44,502 bases of DNA from assembly GCA_913030835.1 (NCBI GenBank), contig CAJWDP010000024.1, forward strand, positions 1-44,502. Reading direction: 5' to 3'. The position numbers were made by a program, and so were the translations under genes. Below, one piece after another: positions 10,401 through 17,587 of this stretch (position 1 is the stretch's first letter; each line of letters begins with the position of its first letter). This DNA is from an uncultured Flavobacteriales bacterium. GTDB lineage: Bacteria > Bacteroidota > Bacteroidia > Flavobacteriales_D > Parvicellaceae. The notes under the pieces are model-generated. The model saw only the letters and a program-made list of their open reading frames with translations. It was not told the DNA's origin and ran no database searches.

Positions 10401-10932
10401 TACCGGTAAATTCATACCATACGCCTGGTGCTGTATTTGATGTTCCACAAAATGATGCGAAATCATTGGTCGCAGCACTGGTCGATCCAGATACTGTCTG
10501 CCCACAATCAATAGGCTCTGCTCCCGAACAAAGATCGTTCGCCAGCGGTGCAGCCCCACAATCTACGGTAAACACCTTATAGGCGGCTGAACCGTAAGAA
10601 AAAGAACTCCAGCTGGTCAACAGGGCTCCACCGGCAGTAACACTACCGGAAACTCCTCCATCTCCATAGGTGTCGGTCAATACAACGTAGTAAACTCCAC
10701 CATCGGTCAATCCAGGAAGTACAGTCGACTGGCTCTGGAAAGATGAAGAAAACGATTGCCATGGTAATACGAAGTTAAAACTCGCATCAACAACCGCATA
10801 CTGCGCCTCCCAATACCAGAAGTCCACCTGGACATTGACGGTGACATCACACGTCTGTGCTTTTGTTTCGTTTGGCAATGCCCAAAGCACGAAGGCACTA
10901 ATCAAAATTATATAGCTTAATAAATGTTTCAT
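7402..10932 (-). CDS. Large T9SS-secreted surface protein with Ser/Gly-rich linker
   Basis: A 1176-residue modular protein. A signal peptide (1-26) is followed by a beta domain (27-127), two PPC-like beta-sandwich domains (about 135-255 and 258-405), a SprB-type repeat (about 430-495, with GGFPPYTYSWSNGSTD), a Ser/Gly/Ala-rich low-complexity stretch (about 497-600), a cysteine-rich patch (about 603-633), a long middle region, a DUF7467-like domain (about 852-955, C-E-C-N-G-K-V), a beta domain with ADSFGDGICCSWGIGNYSV (about 963-1068), and a type A T9SS sorting domain (about 1085-1176, YPNPLSD ... SGIYFVQL ... KEKIVVIK). It is therefore expected to be exported through the T9SS and anchored at or released from the cell surface. 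Its job is not known; adhesion or matrix binding is an inference. A strong terminator follows. Confidence 0.9.
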   Translation of the reverse strand: MKHLLSYIILISAFVLWALPNETKAQTCDVTVNVQVDFWYWEAQYAVVDASFNFVLPWQSFSSSFQSQSTVLPGLTDGGVYYVVLTDTYGDGGVSGSVTAGGALLTSWSSFSYGSAAYKVFTVDCGAAPLANDLCSGAEPIDCGQTVSGSTSAATNDFASFCGTSNTAPGVWYEFTGNGDCVELSTCGYANYDTKITVYSGSCGALSCVAGNDDDFSCTGFRSTVDFATTPGVQYYVLVHGFSSATGDFDLTMSCSSGPFYDDVCAAPNLGLGIVWGWDSDCATAQPGEVSPGPGTDGTSSCNSQDGWCSFETGVQASVWFTFTAPASGCVSIQSAFQAFPYDTQLAVWEVGDCSDFSTFTELAANDDGGFVFSSFVEQLSCLTPGAEYYIQVDGYNGTQGPGAILITDCGNDPLTASASGCGAVYEGIDIQYSCATINGSASGGFPPYTYSWSNGSTDPSITVCPTATTTYTLTVTDNNGCVTTTDWTVEVLNIFCSTGGSGSSSGAGAGYPVYPSASGSGCGSGSSSSASGASRPGSGSASPSGSSTSSSSGSSSSPFEACSLSCSGSIRSACKSSGSGSGSGSGTGSASGSSSSNGPDRVQMCFDGVTYCVKIEDVCKKIACGYTLGECCAVVGDNYVNASAADNWIGYMNVFDNPASPCCGGGYIFGSPWGVPDIATTLDAGANTIELQPNFNCYNAADPFWSDGSGNGNKIMNANTYVEPGAAFNGVDITFSGSVASHTLDLSQYTAKYFIKALNPAAGFSDALGGSATFDLPLSGDFSVTVPGSSLPAGLIIQYGFQVDGFNANPANAAALGSVVVTGATIEPCLPGQNSAACDNTISTVPVASDCECNGKVASITVRYVGADGQDFNVNSKKCKGLIAAFTGANTGDEFTINASDGGLSYFKNHTYFELVGSEYGSVKIPTNCHCNSQGQRYFPFEIISWTDTDGNSCPDVPPCEDLNVTITLDNYPSETSFQLENTTTGTILLDVPGGTYAGQAGQTVVESAGCQSVMDCYELRIADSFGDGICCSWGIGNYSVSLGSTVVSSPTGGAFGASETVEIGACGLLKSSGNGINEDDDAIGANGESARLVTYPNPLSDMSTFEFIIPETENVKVEVINLNGERVGAMYTGMVEGGTSKRIDFDASELSSGIYFVQLTTPTQFLKEKIVVIK

Positions 10933-10970
10933 AGCACAATAAATTAGTTAGATTAAATTAAATGCTCAGA

Positions 10971-10987
10971 TAAGATGAGTCATCTTA
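10971..10987. promoter_or_regulatory. 17-base perfect palindrome upstream of the T9SS protein
   Basis: TAAGATGA-G-TCATCTTA has 8-base perfect arms around a single base. It ends 38 bases before the start codon at 10932, in the 109-base gap after the 158-residue gene. The one-base centre suits a dimeric DNA-binding protein better than an RNA hairpin terminator, and no T-run follows. Function is inferred. Confidence 0.45.
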
Positions 10988-11041
10988 ATCAATACAAATA
11001 CAGAGATTTATAATAACAAGCGACTCCTACCCGATCGAGAC

Positions 11042-11518
11042 TTACTTCTGTGCAGCTCGCACCTTTTCGTAAGTAGCCGGATCATTCTTCTTGAGCCATT
11101 TATTCTTTGCATCCTCATAGTTCAACCTATCTTGCTCCGGATTACCCGTATCAACATAAACTGGTCGATCTTTTAAGGCCTGCGCAGAAGGTTGCTTGAA
11201 CCCTGGTGGCGTCAATGCCGGAGGCAACGTTACGTCCTTCTGAACGGTCTCGCTTCTATACTCCCTGGCATTTTCTTCGATCCACTTCGCTTTGGATTCA
11301 TCCGATGCCTCGTAGCGCTGGTTCGCCGACTTGGCTCGTAAAGCCTCCTCTTTTTGACGATCCTGCTCGATTATAGCACTCTTCGAAGTTTTCTCAAAAT
11401 GCACGCCTTTACTGATGGCTTCATTGTGCGTCTCCTTGAGCGGTGTCTCTGGCTTCTGAGCTACTGCTACAGAACCAACTACCACACAGGAGGTGAAAAG
11501 TAGTAATATTCGTTTCAT
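11042..11518 (-). CDS. Small secreted protein of unknown function
   Basis: A 158-residue protein with a clear signal peptide (about residues 1-20, ending VAVAQ) and a very polar, lysine/glutamate-rich, probably helical mature part without cysteines. A proline-rich hinge (TLPPALTPPGFKQPSA) precedes a C-terminal motif around YVDTGNPEQDRLNYEDAKNKW. I recall similar G-N-P-x-x-D-x-x-x-Y-x-x-A-K-x-x-W tails in unnamed Bacteroidota proteins, but know no function. It lies directly upstream of, and in the same direction as, the large T9SS protein with a 109-base gap, so the two may share regulation or act together; the palindrome in the gap suggests the downstream gene also has its own control. Confidence 0.78.
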   Translation of the reverse strand: MKRILLLFTSCVVVGSVAVAQKPETPLKETHNEAISKGVHFEKTSKSAIIEQDRQKEEALRAKSANQRYEASDESKAKWIEENAREYRSETVQKDVTLPPALTPPGFKQPSAQALKDRPVYVDTGNPEQDRLNYEDAKNKWLKKNDPATYEKVRAAQK

Positions 11519-12111
11519 TGTTTAAGTGTTTGTTAGTTATTCTTTGATGGGTAGGTATAGGTGTATTGGTAGTGCTGTTCGTCCGGGGAGAGCCCCCTCA
11601 TCTGAACCCATAGGCAAAACCTGATTTCAGGTGATGGATTACGTATGTATTCATTGAAATATTTTTATCGCCATCGATAAAGTCTTTCATCATAGAAACG
11701 GAGCGATCTATCACAAAGCCGAATCGACTTGAAATTCTTCCAGAAAATATCACTGTGTTTGCTTTTGATTTAGGGTAGAGCACCCAACAAAAAAACGACG
11801 AATCGTATTTTTTCATAGACTAAAGTGGCAATGGTTAAGACTAATATAATAATATTATTGTAGGTTTTACAATAAACACATGAAATTCTTAAAAAGTGTC
11901 GAAAATCGCTTACTTACCAAAACAAAACACTACTCATTAGTTAATTACCCAAATGATTATATCAAATACATGAAAATCTGAGTACACCCGCAAACAGGAA
12001 AATCTACAGCCATTTGAATCTCGAATCCAGTTTGGTCTAAATAAAAGCAAAAACCACCTGTACCTTTTTTTGGTTAATTGCTTTATATTGTTGAAAATAA
12101 AAAACCAAACC
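11519..12111. other. Intergenic region without a convincing gene
   Basis: This is a 593-base stretch between divergent genes. A 72-codon open frame on the minus strand (11598-11816) has an unconvincing composition and no upstream signals, so I do not call it. A GGGG-AGAG-CCCC mini-hairpin is at 11585-11596. A pair of nested AT-rich palindromes is at 11848-11875 (listed separately). The promoter of the M16 protease gene should be at the right end, but the best minus-7 match there (TATTGTTG at 12086-12093) is one base off consensus and has no minus-33 partner. Confidence 0.5.
11848..11875. repeat. Overlapping AT-rich inverted repeats
   Basis: AATAATATTATT (11848-11859) is a perfect 12-base palindrome and overlaps TTATTGTA-GGTTT-TACAATAA (11855-11875), a perfect 8-bp stem with a 5-base loop. 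The two halves are mutually exclusive pairings. It could be a regulatory site or a weak hairpin, and no gene end is nearby that would need a terminator. Confidence 0.4.
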
Positions 12112-15045
12112 ATGAAATCTACACTCTCTTTGTTCACCCTATCTCTCTTACTATTTATTTCTTGCACGTCGTTCCCGGAACAGGAAGAAAATAAAATCCA
12201 CGAGTACAAATACGAGTACCGTCAATTTGATAATGACCCATACAATGTTTTGGAGTACACCTTATCTAATGGATTGAAGGTGTTTATGAGCTTGAATCCC
12301 GAGGAACCGAGAATTTCCACCAACATTGTTGTTAAAGCAGGAAGTAAAAACGACCCTTCTGACGCAACGGGTCTTGCGCATTATCTGGAACACATGCTAT
12401 TTAAAGGAACCTCTCAAATTGGTTCAAAAGACTGGGATACTGAAAAGGAGCTGTTGCAGCAAATTTCTGACACCTATGAACAGCGCAGAACAGTCACTGA
12501 TGATGAGGAACGGAAACAGCTATATGCGTTAATTGATAGTCTGAGCGTTGAGGCAGCTAAATATTGCATCCCGAACGAATACGACAAAATGATATCTTCC
12601 CTTGGAGCAAAAGGAACCAATGCATACACCTCCTTGGAAAGAACGGTGTACACCAACGACATCCCCTCCAATGAGCTTGAAAGGTGGCTAATGGTAGAAT
12701 CAGAAAGATTCAGCGAACTGGTCTTACGACTTTTCCACACGGAGCTTGAGGCGGTCTATGAAGAATTCAATATTGGACAAGACAGTGATTATCGTACTGC
12801 CAACAAGGTGCTCATGGAAGCTTTGTTCAAAAAGCATTCGTACGGAACGCAAACTACCATCGGAACAGGAGAGCACCTAAAGAATCCGTCCATGGAGAAG
12901 ATCCACGAGTTCTTTAACACATATTACGTACCCAACAATATGGCAATCGTTCTAGCCGGCGATATTGATCCGGATCGCACGGTAGATCTTATCACTAAGT
13001 ACTTTGGTAATTTTGAAAGCAAAGAGGTTCCTGAGTTTACTCCACCCCAGGAAGATCCTATAGATTCTGTAGAGATTTACGATGTATATGGAAGAGACCG
13101 GGAATGGGTAACCATTGCGTTCCGATTGCCCGGAGTGAACAGCGAAGACATTCCTGCTGCCCAGATGACAGCCAATATCCTTTCGAACGGTAGCTCTGGA
13201 TTGATGGATCTGAACTTACTCAAAGATCAGAAAATATTAAGTGGATGGGTTTACCCTGGCGTCTACAAAGATTATTCTTCATTTGAGCTAGTAGGGAATC
13301 CAAGAGAGGGCCAATCCTTAGAGGAAGTTAGGGATTTACTGCTCTCAGAAGTACAAAAAGTGAGAAACGGCGAATTTGAAGACTGGCTGCTACCCGCAGT
13401 GATGAAAGCGTATAAATTACAGGAATACCTGAGTAATCAAAACAACGTCAGCAGGTCCTATTATATATCTAATGCATTCATCCTGGAGCAGGACTGGCAG
13501 ACCGTAGTGGACAACATCAGCAAACTATCGGAACTAACGAAAGAAAACATCGTTGATTTTGCTAATCGATACTTGAAAGACAACAATTATGTCGTTGTGA
13601 ATAAATTCAACGGCGAATCAAATCCCTACAAAGTAGAAAAGCCCGAAATAACGGAGATTGACCTAAATCGATCTGTAGAATCCGAATTTATGAGCAAATT
13701 CAATGAAACAGAGGCGGATCGAATCGAACCACAATTTATCAATTACAGCGAAGAGGTCCGAGTGGACTCCCTAACCAGCGGAATTGAGTTAAGCTATGTA
13801 GAAAACAAACTGAGTCCAACTTTTGAACTCAGATACATCCTGGAGATGGGTTTTTTGAATGATAAGGACATTTCCCTAGCCACCCAATACTTGGAGTACA
13901 TTGGAACCGATGAATATTCTGCAAGCGAATTGGAGCAGGAGTTTTACAAGCTAGGTGTGAAATTTGGAGTATATACAAGTCCTGATCGCTTGTATGTTAG
14001 CTTATACGGTTTAGAGGACTCTTTAGAGGCCGGAATCCGATTATTTGAGCACGTTATAGAAAAGGCACAAGCTGACCAATCCGCTTATGACAAGTTTGTA
14101 GAAGGAAAGCTGAAAAAAAGAAAGGATGCGAAATTGAGCAAATACCGGATACTAAGGTCCGCCATGAATGATTATGCACGATATGGCTCAGACAACCCCT
14201 ACAAACACATTATACCCGAAGAATCGTTAAAACAAAAGGATGTCAACCAGCTTGTTGAACAAATACGAAACATCAGCAACTTTAAACACGAAGTTTACTA
14301 TTACGGACAAAAGGAGATGGACGAAGTAGTCGAGCTATTGAACAAGCATCATAAAACGGTTCCAGATCTCAATGACGTTCCCGACAAAAAGATTTTTACG
14401 GAGCTTCCCACCAACGAAAACACCGTTTATTTCGCTCATTTCGACATGGTGCAAGTAGAAATGATGATGAAATCAAACGCAGGAAAATACAACCCAAAAA
14501 CTGAGGCCATCAGCAAGCTATTCAATGAGTATTTCGGTTCTGGCCTTTCCTCCATCGTATTTCAGGAAATACGAGAAAGTAGAGCACTCGCCTACTCAGC
14601 GTATGCTTACTATTCAAATCCGGGAGACACCAACAAAAATCATTATGTAAATGCCTATATCGGCGCACAAACGGACAAATTACCCGACGCGGTGGATGCC
14701 ATGCTGGAGATCATGAACAACATGCCTGAAGCAGAAGATCAATTCAATCAGGCGAAAGAAGCTGCGCTGAAAAAGATTGAATCAAGTCGAGTTGGCAGAG
14801 ATTCTTACTTCTGGATAATGCGCACAAAGGAGCGGATGAATAAAGACACGAACCATGAGGAGCGAGTGTATAATGAAATGAAAAAATTGACATTTGAGGA
14901 CATGAAGACCTTTTACAACGAAACCATCAAAGGAAGGGATTATACCTTTTTGGTTTTAGGCGATCGAAAGAAAGTGGATATGAAAAAATTAGAGCTGCTT
15001 GGGCCAGTTAAAGAACTTAGCCTGGAAGAGCTCTTCGGATATTGA
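12112..15045 (+). CDS. M16-family (pitrilysin/insulinase-like) zinc metalloprotease lipoprotein
   Basis: A 977-residue peptidase made of two M16 halves. I start it at the ATG at 12112, not an in-frame ATG 42 bases upstream, because residues 1-18 then form a clean lipoprotein signal ending LLFISC. The first half carries the inverted zinc motif HYLEH (H90, E93, H94) in the segment GLAHYLEHMLFKGT; the third zinc ligand is a Glu in the TELEAVYEE stretch near residues 211-218. An insertion (about 115-165, ending IPNEYDKM) separates these, as is usual for this subfamily. The second half lacks a zinc motif and ends with the R/Y-type substrate-binding region (RESRALAYSAYAYYSNPGD). Such enzymes degrade peptides in the periplasm or at the outer membrane. 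The gene stands alone and is followed 70 bases later by the DUF2071 gene. Confidence 0.93.
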   Translation: MKSTLSLFTLSLLLFISCTSFPEQEENKIHEYKYEYRQFDNDPYNVLEYTLSNGLKVFMSLNPEEPRISTNIVVKAGSKNDPSDATGLAHYLEHMLFKGTSQIGSKDWDTEKELLQQISDTYEQRRTVTDDEERKQLYALIDSLSVEAAKYCIPNEYDKMISSLGAKGTNAYTSLERTVYTNDIPSNELERWLMVESERFSELVLRLFHTELEAVYEEFNIGQDSDYRTANKVLMEALFKKHSYGTQTTIGTGEHLKNPSMEKIHEFFNTYYVPNNMAIVLAGDIDPDRTVDLITKYFGNFESKEVPEFTPPQEDPIDSVEIYDVYGRDREWVTIAFRLPGVNSEDIPAAQMTANILSNGSSGLMDLNLLKDQKILSGWVYPGVYKDYSSFELVGNPREGQSLEEVRDLLLSEVQKVRNGEFEDWLLPAVMKAYKLQEYLSNQNNVSRSYYISNAFILEQDWQTVVDNISKLSELTKENIVDFANRYLKDNNYVVVNKFNGESNPYKVEKPEITEIDLNRSVESEFMSKFNETEADRIEPQFINYSEEVRVDSLTSGIELSYVENKLSPTFELRYILEMGFLNDKDISLATQYLEYIGTDEYSASELEQEFYKLGVKFGVYTSPDRLYVSLYGLEDSLEAGIRLFEHVIEKAQADQSAYDKFVEGKLKKRKDAKLSKYRILRSAMNDYARYGSDNPYKHIIPEESLKQKDVNQLVEQIRNISNFKHEVYYYGQKEMDEVVELLNKHHKTVPDLNDVPDKKIFTELPTNENTVYFAHFDMVQVEMMMKSNAGKYNPKTEAISKLFNEYFGSGLSSIVFQEIRESRALAYSAYAYYSNPGDTNKNHYVNAYIGAQTDKLPDAVDAMLEIMNNMPEAEDQFNQAKEAALKKIESSRVGRDSYFWIMRTKERMNKDTNHEERVYNEMKKLTFEDMKTFYNETIKGRDYTFLVLGDRKKVDMKKLELLGPVKELSLEELFGY

Positions 15046-15115
15046 TGCGTATGACCCTTTCCAAAATGCAAGTAGAATAATTCATTAGAATCCACTAATT
15101 ATTAAGGAAACCCAA

Positions 15116-15829
15116 ATGGCATTTTTAAAAGCAGAGTGGAGAAAACTGATCATGGCGAATTATGAGGTTGACCCAACCGTTCTGCAACCTTTTGTTCCTT
15201 TTGGAACAGAGCTGGACCTATGGAACGACACCTGCTATGTTAGCGCGGTAGGCTTCATGTTTCTGAACACCAAAGTATTGGGCATGAAGATTCCATTCCA
15301 TACTAATTTCCCTGAGATCAATCTCCGATTTTATGTGAAACGCAAAGACGGAGACACCTGGAAAAGAGGCGTAGTATTCATTAAAGAAATTGTCCCGAAA
15401 TACCTCGTCAGTTTCATTGCAAATACGATTTACAAAGAAAACTATCAGACGCTTAGAATGAACCACATATGGTTCGAAGACGACAAGAGCTTAAACGTCA
15501 TTTACAAATGGCAATTCAAAGGAAAATGGAATCAACTTTCCGTGAACTGCAAACCTGACCCCATCGAGATTGTGCCGAATAGTGAAGAAGAATTCATAAC
15601 TGAACATTACTGGGGGTATGCGGGGATCAACAACCTAAAATCAACGGAATACGAAGTAACACATCCAAAATGGAAAGTTTACAAAGTGAACCACCACTCA
15701 ATCGACATTGACTTTGCCAGTCTATACGGGGATGAATTTGCCGATCTGTCAAAAACAAAACCGCTATCGGTAATGCTGGCAGAAGGATCAAAGATTACCG
15801 TGGAAGGCAAAAAGATACTGAGCAAATAG
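15116..15829 (+). CDS. DUF2071 / YqjF-family protein
   Basis: A 237-residue protein without signal peptide. Its start (FLKAEWRKLIMANYEVDP), the P-F-V-P-F-G-T-E-L-D-L-W element, and the later FPEINLRFYVKRKDGD and GVVFIKEIVPKYL segments are the hallmarks of the DUF2071/YqjF family, which has an acetoacetate-decarboxylase-like fold. No biochemical role is established. Length fits the family. It follows the M16 protease in the same direction with a 70-base gap; co-transcription is possible but nothing links the two functions. Confidence 0.88.
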   Translation: MAFLKAEWRKLIMANYEVDPTVLQPFVPFGTELDLWNDTCYVSAVGFMFLNTKVLGMKIPFHTNFPEINLRFYVKRKDGDTWKRGVVFIKEIVPKYLVSFIANTIYKENYQTLRMNHIWFEDDKSLNVIYKWQFKGKWNQLSVNCKPDPIEIVPNSEEEFITEHYWGYAGINNLKSTEYEVTHPKWKVYKVNHHSIDIDFASLYGDEFADLSKTKPLSVMLAEGSKITVEGKKILSK

Positions 15830-15867
15830 TGTGTAAAGATTCAGTTTGATTCAAGAAGTAATGTGAT

Positions 15868-16233
15868 CTATTCCCTTTTTCTGTAGGTATTCTTGTCCCA
15901 ACCTAAAACCCCAGTCATTACTCGTTTACGCCCCTGAATTACAGGATGATTTTTCCGTTTGCTAGCGGCTCGAAAAAGGCGATTCAACCAATGCCTTTTT
16001 TTATCATACTGTATATTTTTTAGATTTCTCATAAAAGCTGTTTTTTGACAGGTTTGGACATCATTATCAAACTGGCTACTCGGAAGATCAAATAGCTTTT
16101 CTGCACGTAAGAGTAAGAATTTGTTCAGCTCTTCTTTTGTCCATTGAAAGTCCCTTAAAGCGATGAATAGCAATTGCAATGCTTTTACAACGTCAGGAAA
16201 CTTAATACTTAATTCTACTTCTCTTAATTCCAT
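15868..16233 (-). CDS. Hypothetical basic protein (121 aa)
   Basis: An unrecognised cytoplasmic protein of 121 residues. I prefer the internal ATG at 16233 (beginning M-E-L-R-E-V-E-L-S) to one 66 bases upstream, because the extra 22 residues look like translated promoter DNA and the upstream region is crowded with CTTAA motifs. The N-terminal half is helical (FPDVVKALQLLFIALRDF). The C-terminal half is strongly basic (KKRHWLNRLFRAASKRKNHP ... KNTYRKRE), which would fit binding to nucleic acid, but there is no recognisable helix-turn-helix. It is transcribed away from the regulator-like gene at 16447. Confidence 0.6.
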   Translation of the reverse strand: MELREVELSIKFPDVVKALQLLFIALRDFQWTKEELNKFLLLRAEKLFDLPSSQFDNDVQTCQKTAFMRNLKNIQYDKKRHWLNRLFRAASKRKNHPVIQGRKRVMTGVLGWDKNTYRKRE

Positions 16234-16301
16234 GATAATGCGTCTTAAATAGTTTGAGTTTGCACTACAATGAAACGCAGAATTCAAATACAGAATCAAG
16301 A

Positions 16302-16422
16302 AATTAAGCTAAAGTTTACGACTTAATTACCCTCTTAAGATGCATAATTTTCAACTTAATATTTATTTAGTTTTTGAAACTTTTAACTTAATTAATTGCT
16401 TAATTTCTAACATTTTGCTTAA
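16302..16422. promoter_or_regulatory. Cluster of CTTAA motifs in a divergent promoter region
   Basis: Six copies of CTTAA(T/G/A) fall at 16322, 16334, 16355, 16387, 16399 and 16418 on the plus strand, and more occur at the 5' end of the minus-strand gene (16201, 16208, 16223, 16243). AATTAAG (16302-16308) and CTTAATT (16322-16328) form an inverted repeat. The spacings 12, 21, 32, 12 and 19 are partly close to multiples of a helical turn. This may be a multi-site operator for the regulator-like protein encoded next to it, but AT-rich sequence could also produce it. Confidence 0.35.
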
Positions 16423-16446
16423 ATTCACGTACATTATAAACAAAGC

Positions 16447-17577
16447 ATGGACTCGTTTTCATTCATACGACATCGATTTCATTCCGCATTCGAGTTGGCT
16501 GGCCAGATGCTGCCCGCAATGTCGAAAGCGAATGTGTTTTATTACAACGAAAAGGAACGATCCGTACTAAAAATTGAATGGAATGGTAGTGAACAAATTC
16601 AATCAACGGTTCCTCCCCACTCTAAGGTTTTGATCCAAAAGATTAGAAAAAACAAAACCCTTACCAACTGGACGAACACAAAAGATCTTTCATTTGAAAA
16701 TGGGGAAAGAAAGAAGTTACAATATGATATTTCTGATGAACAGGAAAATACGGTACTATTGCTCAAGTTCTTGAATCCTTTCGACGGTCATTATGACCTG
16801 ATTTATCTTTATCTCGACCCTGCTCTGTCGCAGTTTAAAATGAGTACAGAGCACCAAACACTATCGACAGAAAACAAAGATATCATCGCCAAAACGATGC
16901 TTGAGGCGATTGCTTTTACACTTGATCAGGCTGCGGGAAATAAGCAAATCCTGAACAACATCATTAATGCGAAAAAACAAGAAGCAGAAGAACGCAACAA
17001 ACTATCGAGTGAGCTGGACAAACTAAAAAAGAATTATGCAAAAAGCATCTTAAACTTTAGTCTTCATCATTTGGATAAAATTTCGAAAGAAAGTGGTGTT
17101 CGGTTTACCCTCTCAGAGGGCGCTTCTGAGAAGCTAATGACTTATTTCGGTGATTTTGAAAGCCTGGAGGGAATCATAAAAAATGCTGCATCCGCAGCAT
17201 ACAATCTCAGCTATGACCACAGCCAGATAACCATAGACGCTGGACATCTCATCTTGTATTCTTACAATAAAGCTTCAGAAGAACATATGAAGCAACGAAC
17301 CGACAACAAATATGCAAAGTCAGTTATTTATCTGGATCGCTATGAAGAAGCTGCCCAGCGATTGTTATTGAAAGACATGGCAATAAATGGTAAGAATGTT
17401 GCTCAATTTTGCATCCCTGCTGTTTCGGCAGCAGCCATTACGATTAATATCCGAGCACATAGAGAGAACATCATCATCCTGATGGATCGGCATCCTGACA
17501 AATGGACAGTGCTTAGAGAACACTTCAAACCCGTTCAAAACATACTAAAAGACCAACACCTAGGAAAAGTTGGATAA
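16447..17577 (+). CDS. Probable transcription regulator with NtrC-like C-terminal parts but no AAA+ core
   Basis: A 376-residue soluble protein. Residues 1-150 look like an alpha/beta sensor domain (GAF-like by predicted pattern only). Residues about 165-205 form a charged coiled coil (KKQEAEERNKLSSELDKLKK). Residues about 220-272 (RFTLSEGASEKLMTYFGDFE ... SLEGIIKNAA) resemble the helical lid that follows the ATPase core in sigma-54 activators. The C-terminal 75 residues (GKNVAQFCIPAVSAAAITIN, then HPDKWTVLREHFKPVQNIL) look like a Bacteroidota-type DNA-binding tail. There is no Walker A, Walker B or GAFTGA motif, so it should not drive sigma-54 open-complex formation. Its upstream region carries the CTTAA cluster. 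It converges with the phosphatase gene, leaving only 10 bases between them. The role as regulator is inference. Confidence 0.6.
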   Translation: MDSFSFIRHRFHSAFELAGQMLPAMSKANVFYYNEKERSVLKIEWNGSEQIQSTVPPHSKVLIQKIRKNKTLTNWTNTKDLSFENGERKKLQYDISDEQENTVLLLKFLNPFDGHYDLIYLYLDPALSQFKMSTEHQTLSTENKDIIAKTMLEAIAFTLDQAAGNKQILNNIINAKKQEAEERNKLSSELDKLKKNYAKSILNFSLHHLDKISKESGVRFTLSEGASEKLMTYFGDFESLEGIIKNAASAAYNLSYDHSQITIDAGHLILYSYNKASEEHMKQRTDNKYAKSVIYLDRYEEAAQRLLLKDMAINGKNVAQFCIPAVSAAAITINIRAHRENIIILMDRHPDKWTVLREHFKPVQNILKDQHLGKVG

Positions 17578-17587
17578 ACAACGAAGC

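Noticed and set aside
11598-11816. Open frame of 72 codons on the minus strand
   Set aside because: Composition is unlike neighbouring proteins, no minus-7 element or ribosome-binding site precedes it, and the product matches nothing familiar. It remains a faint possibility.
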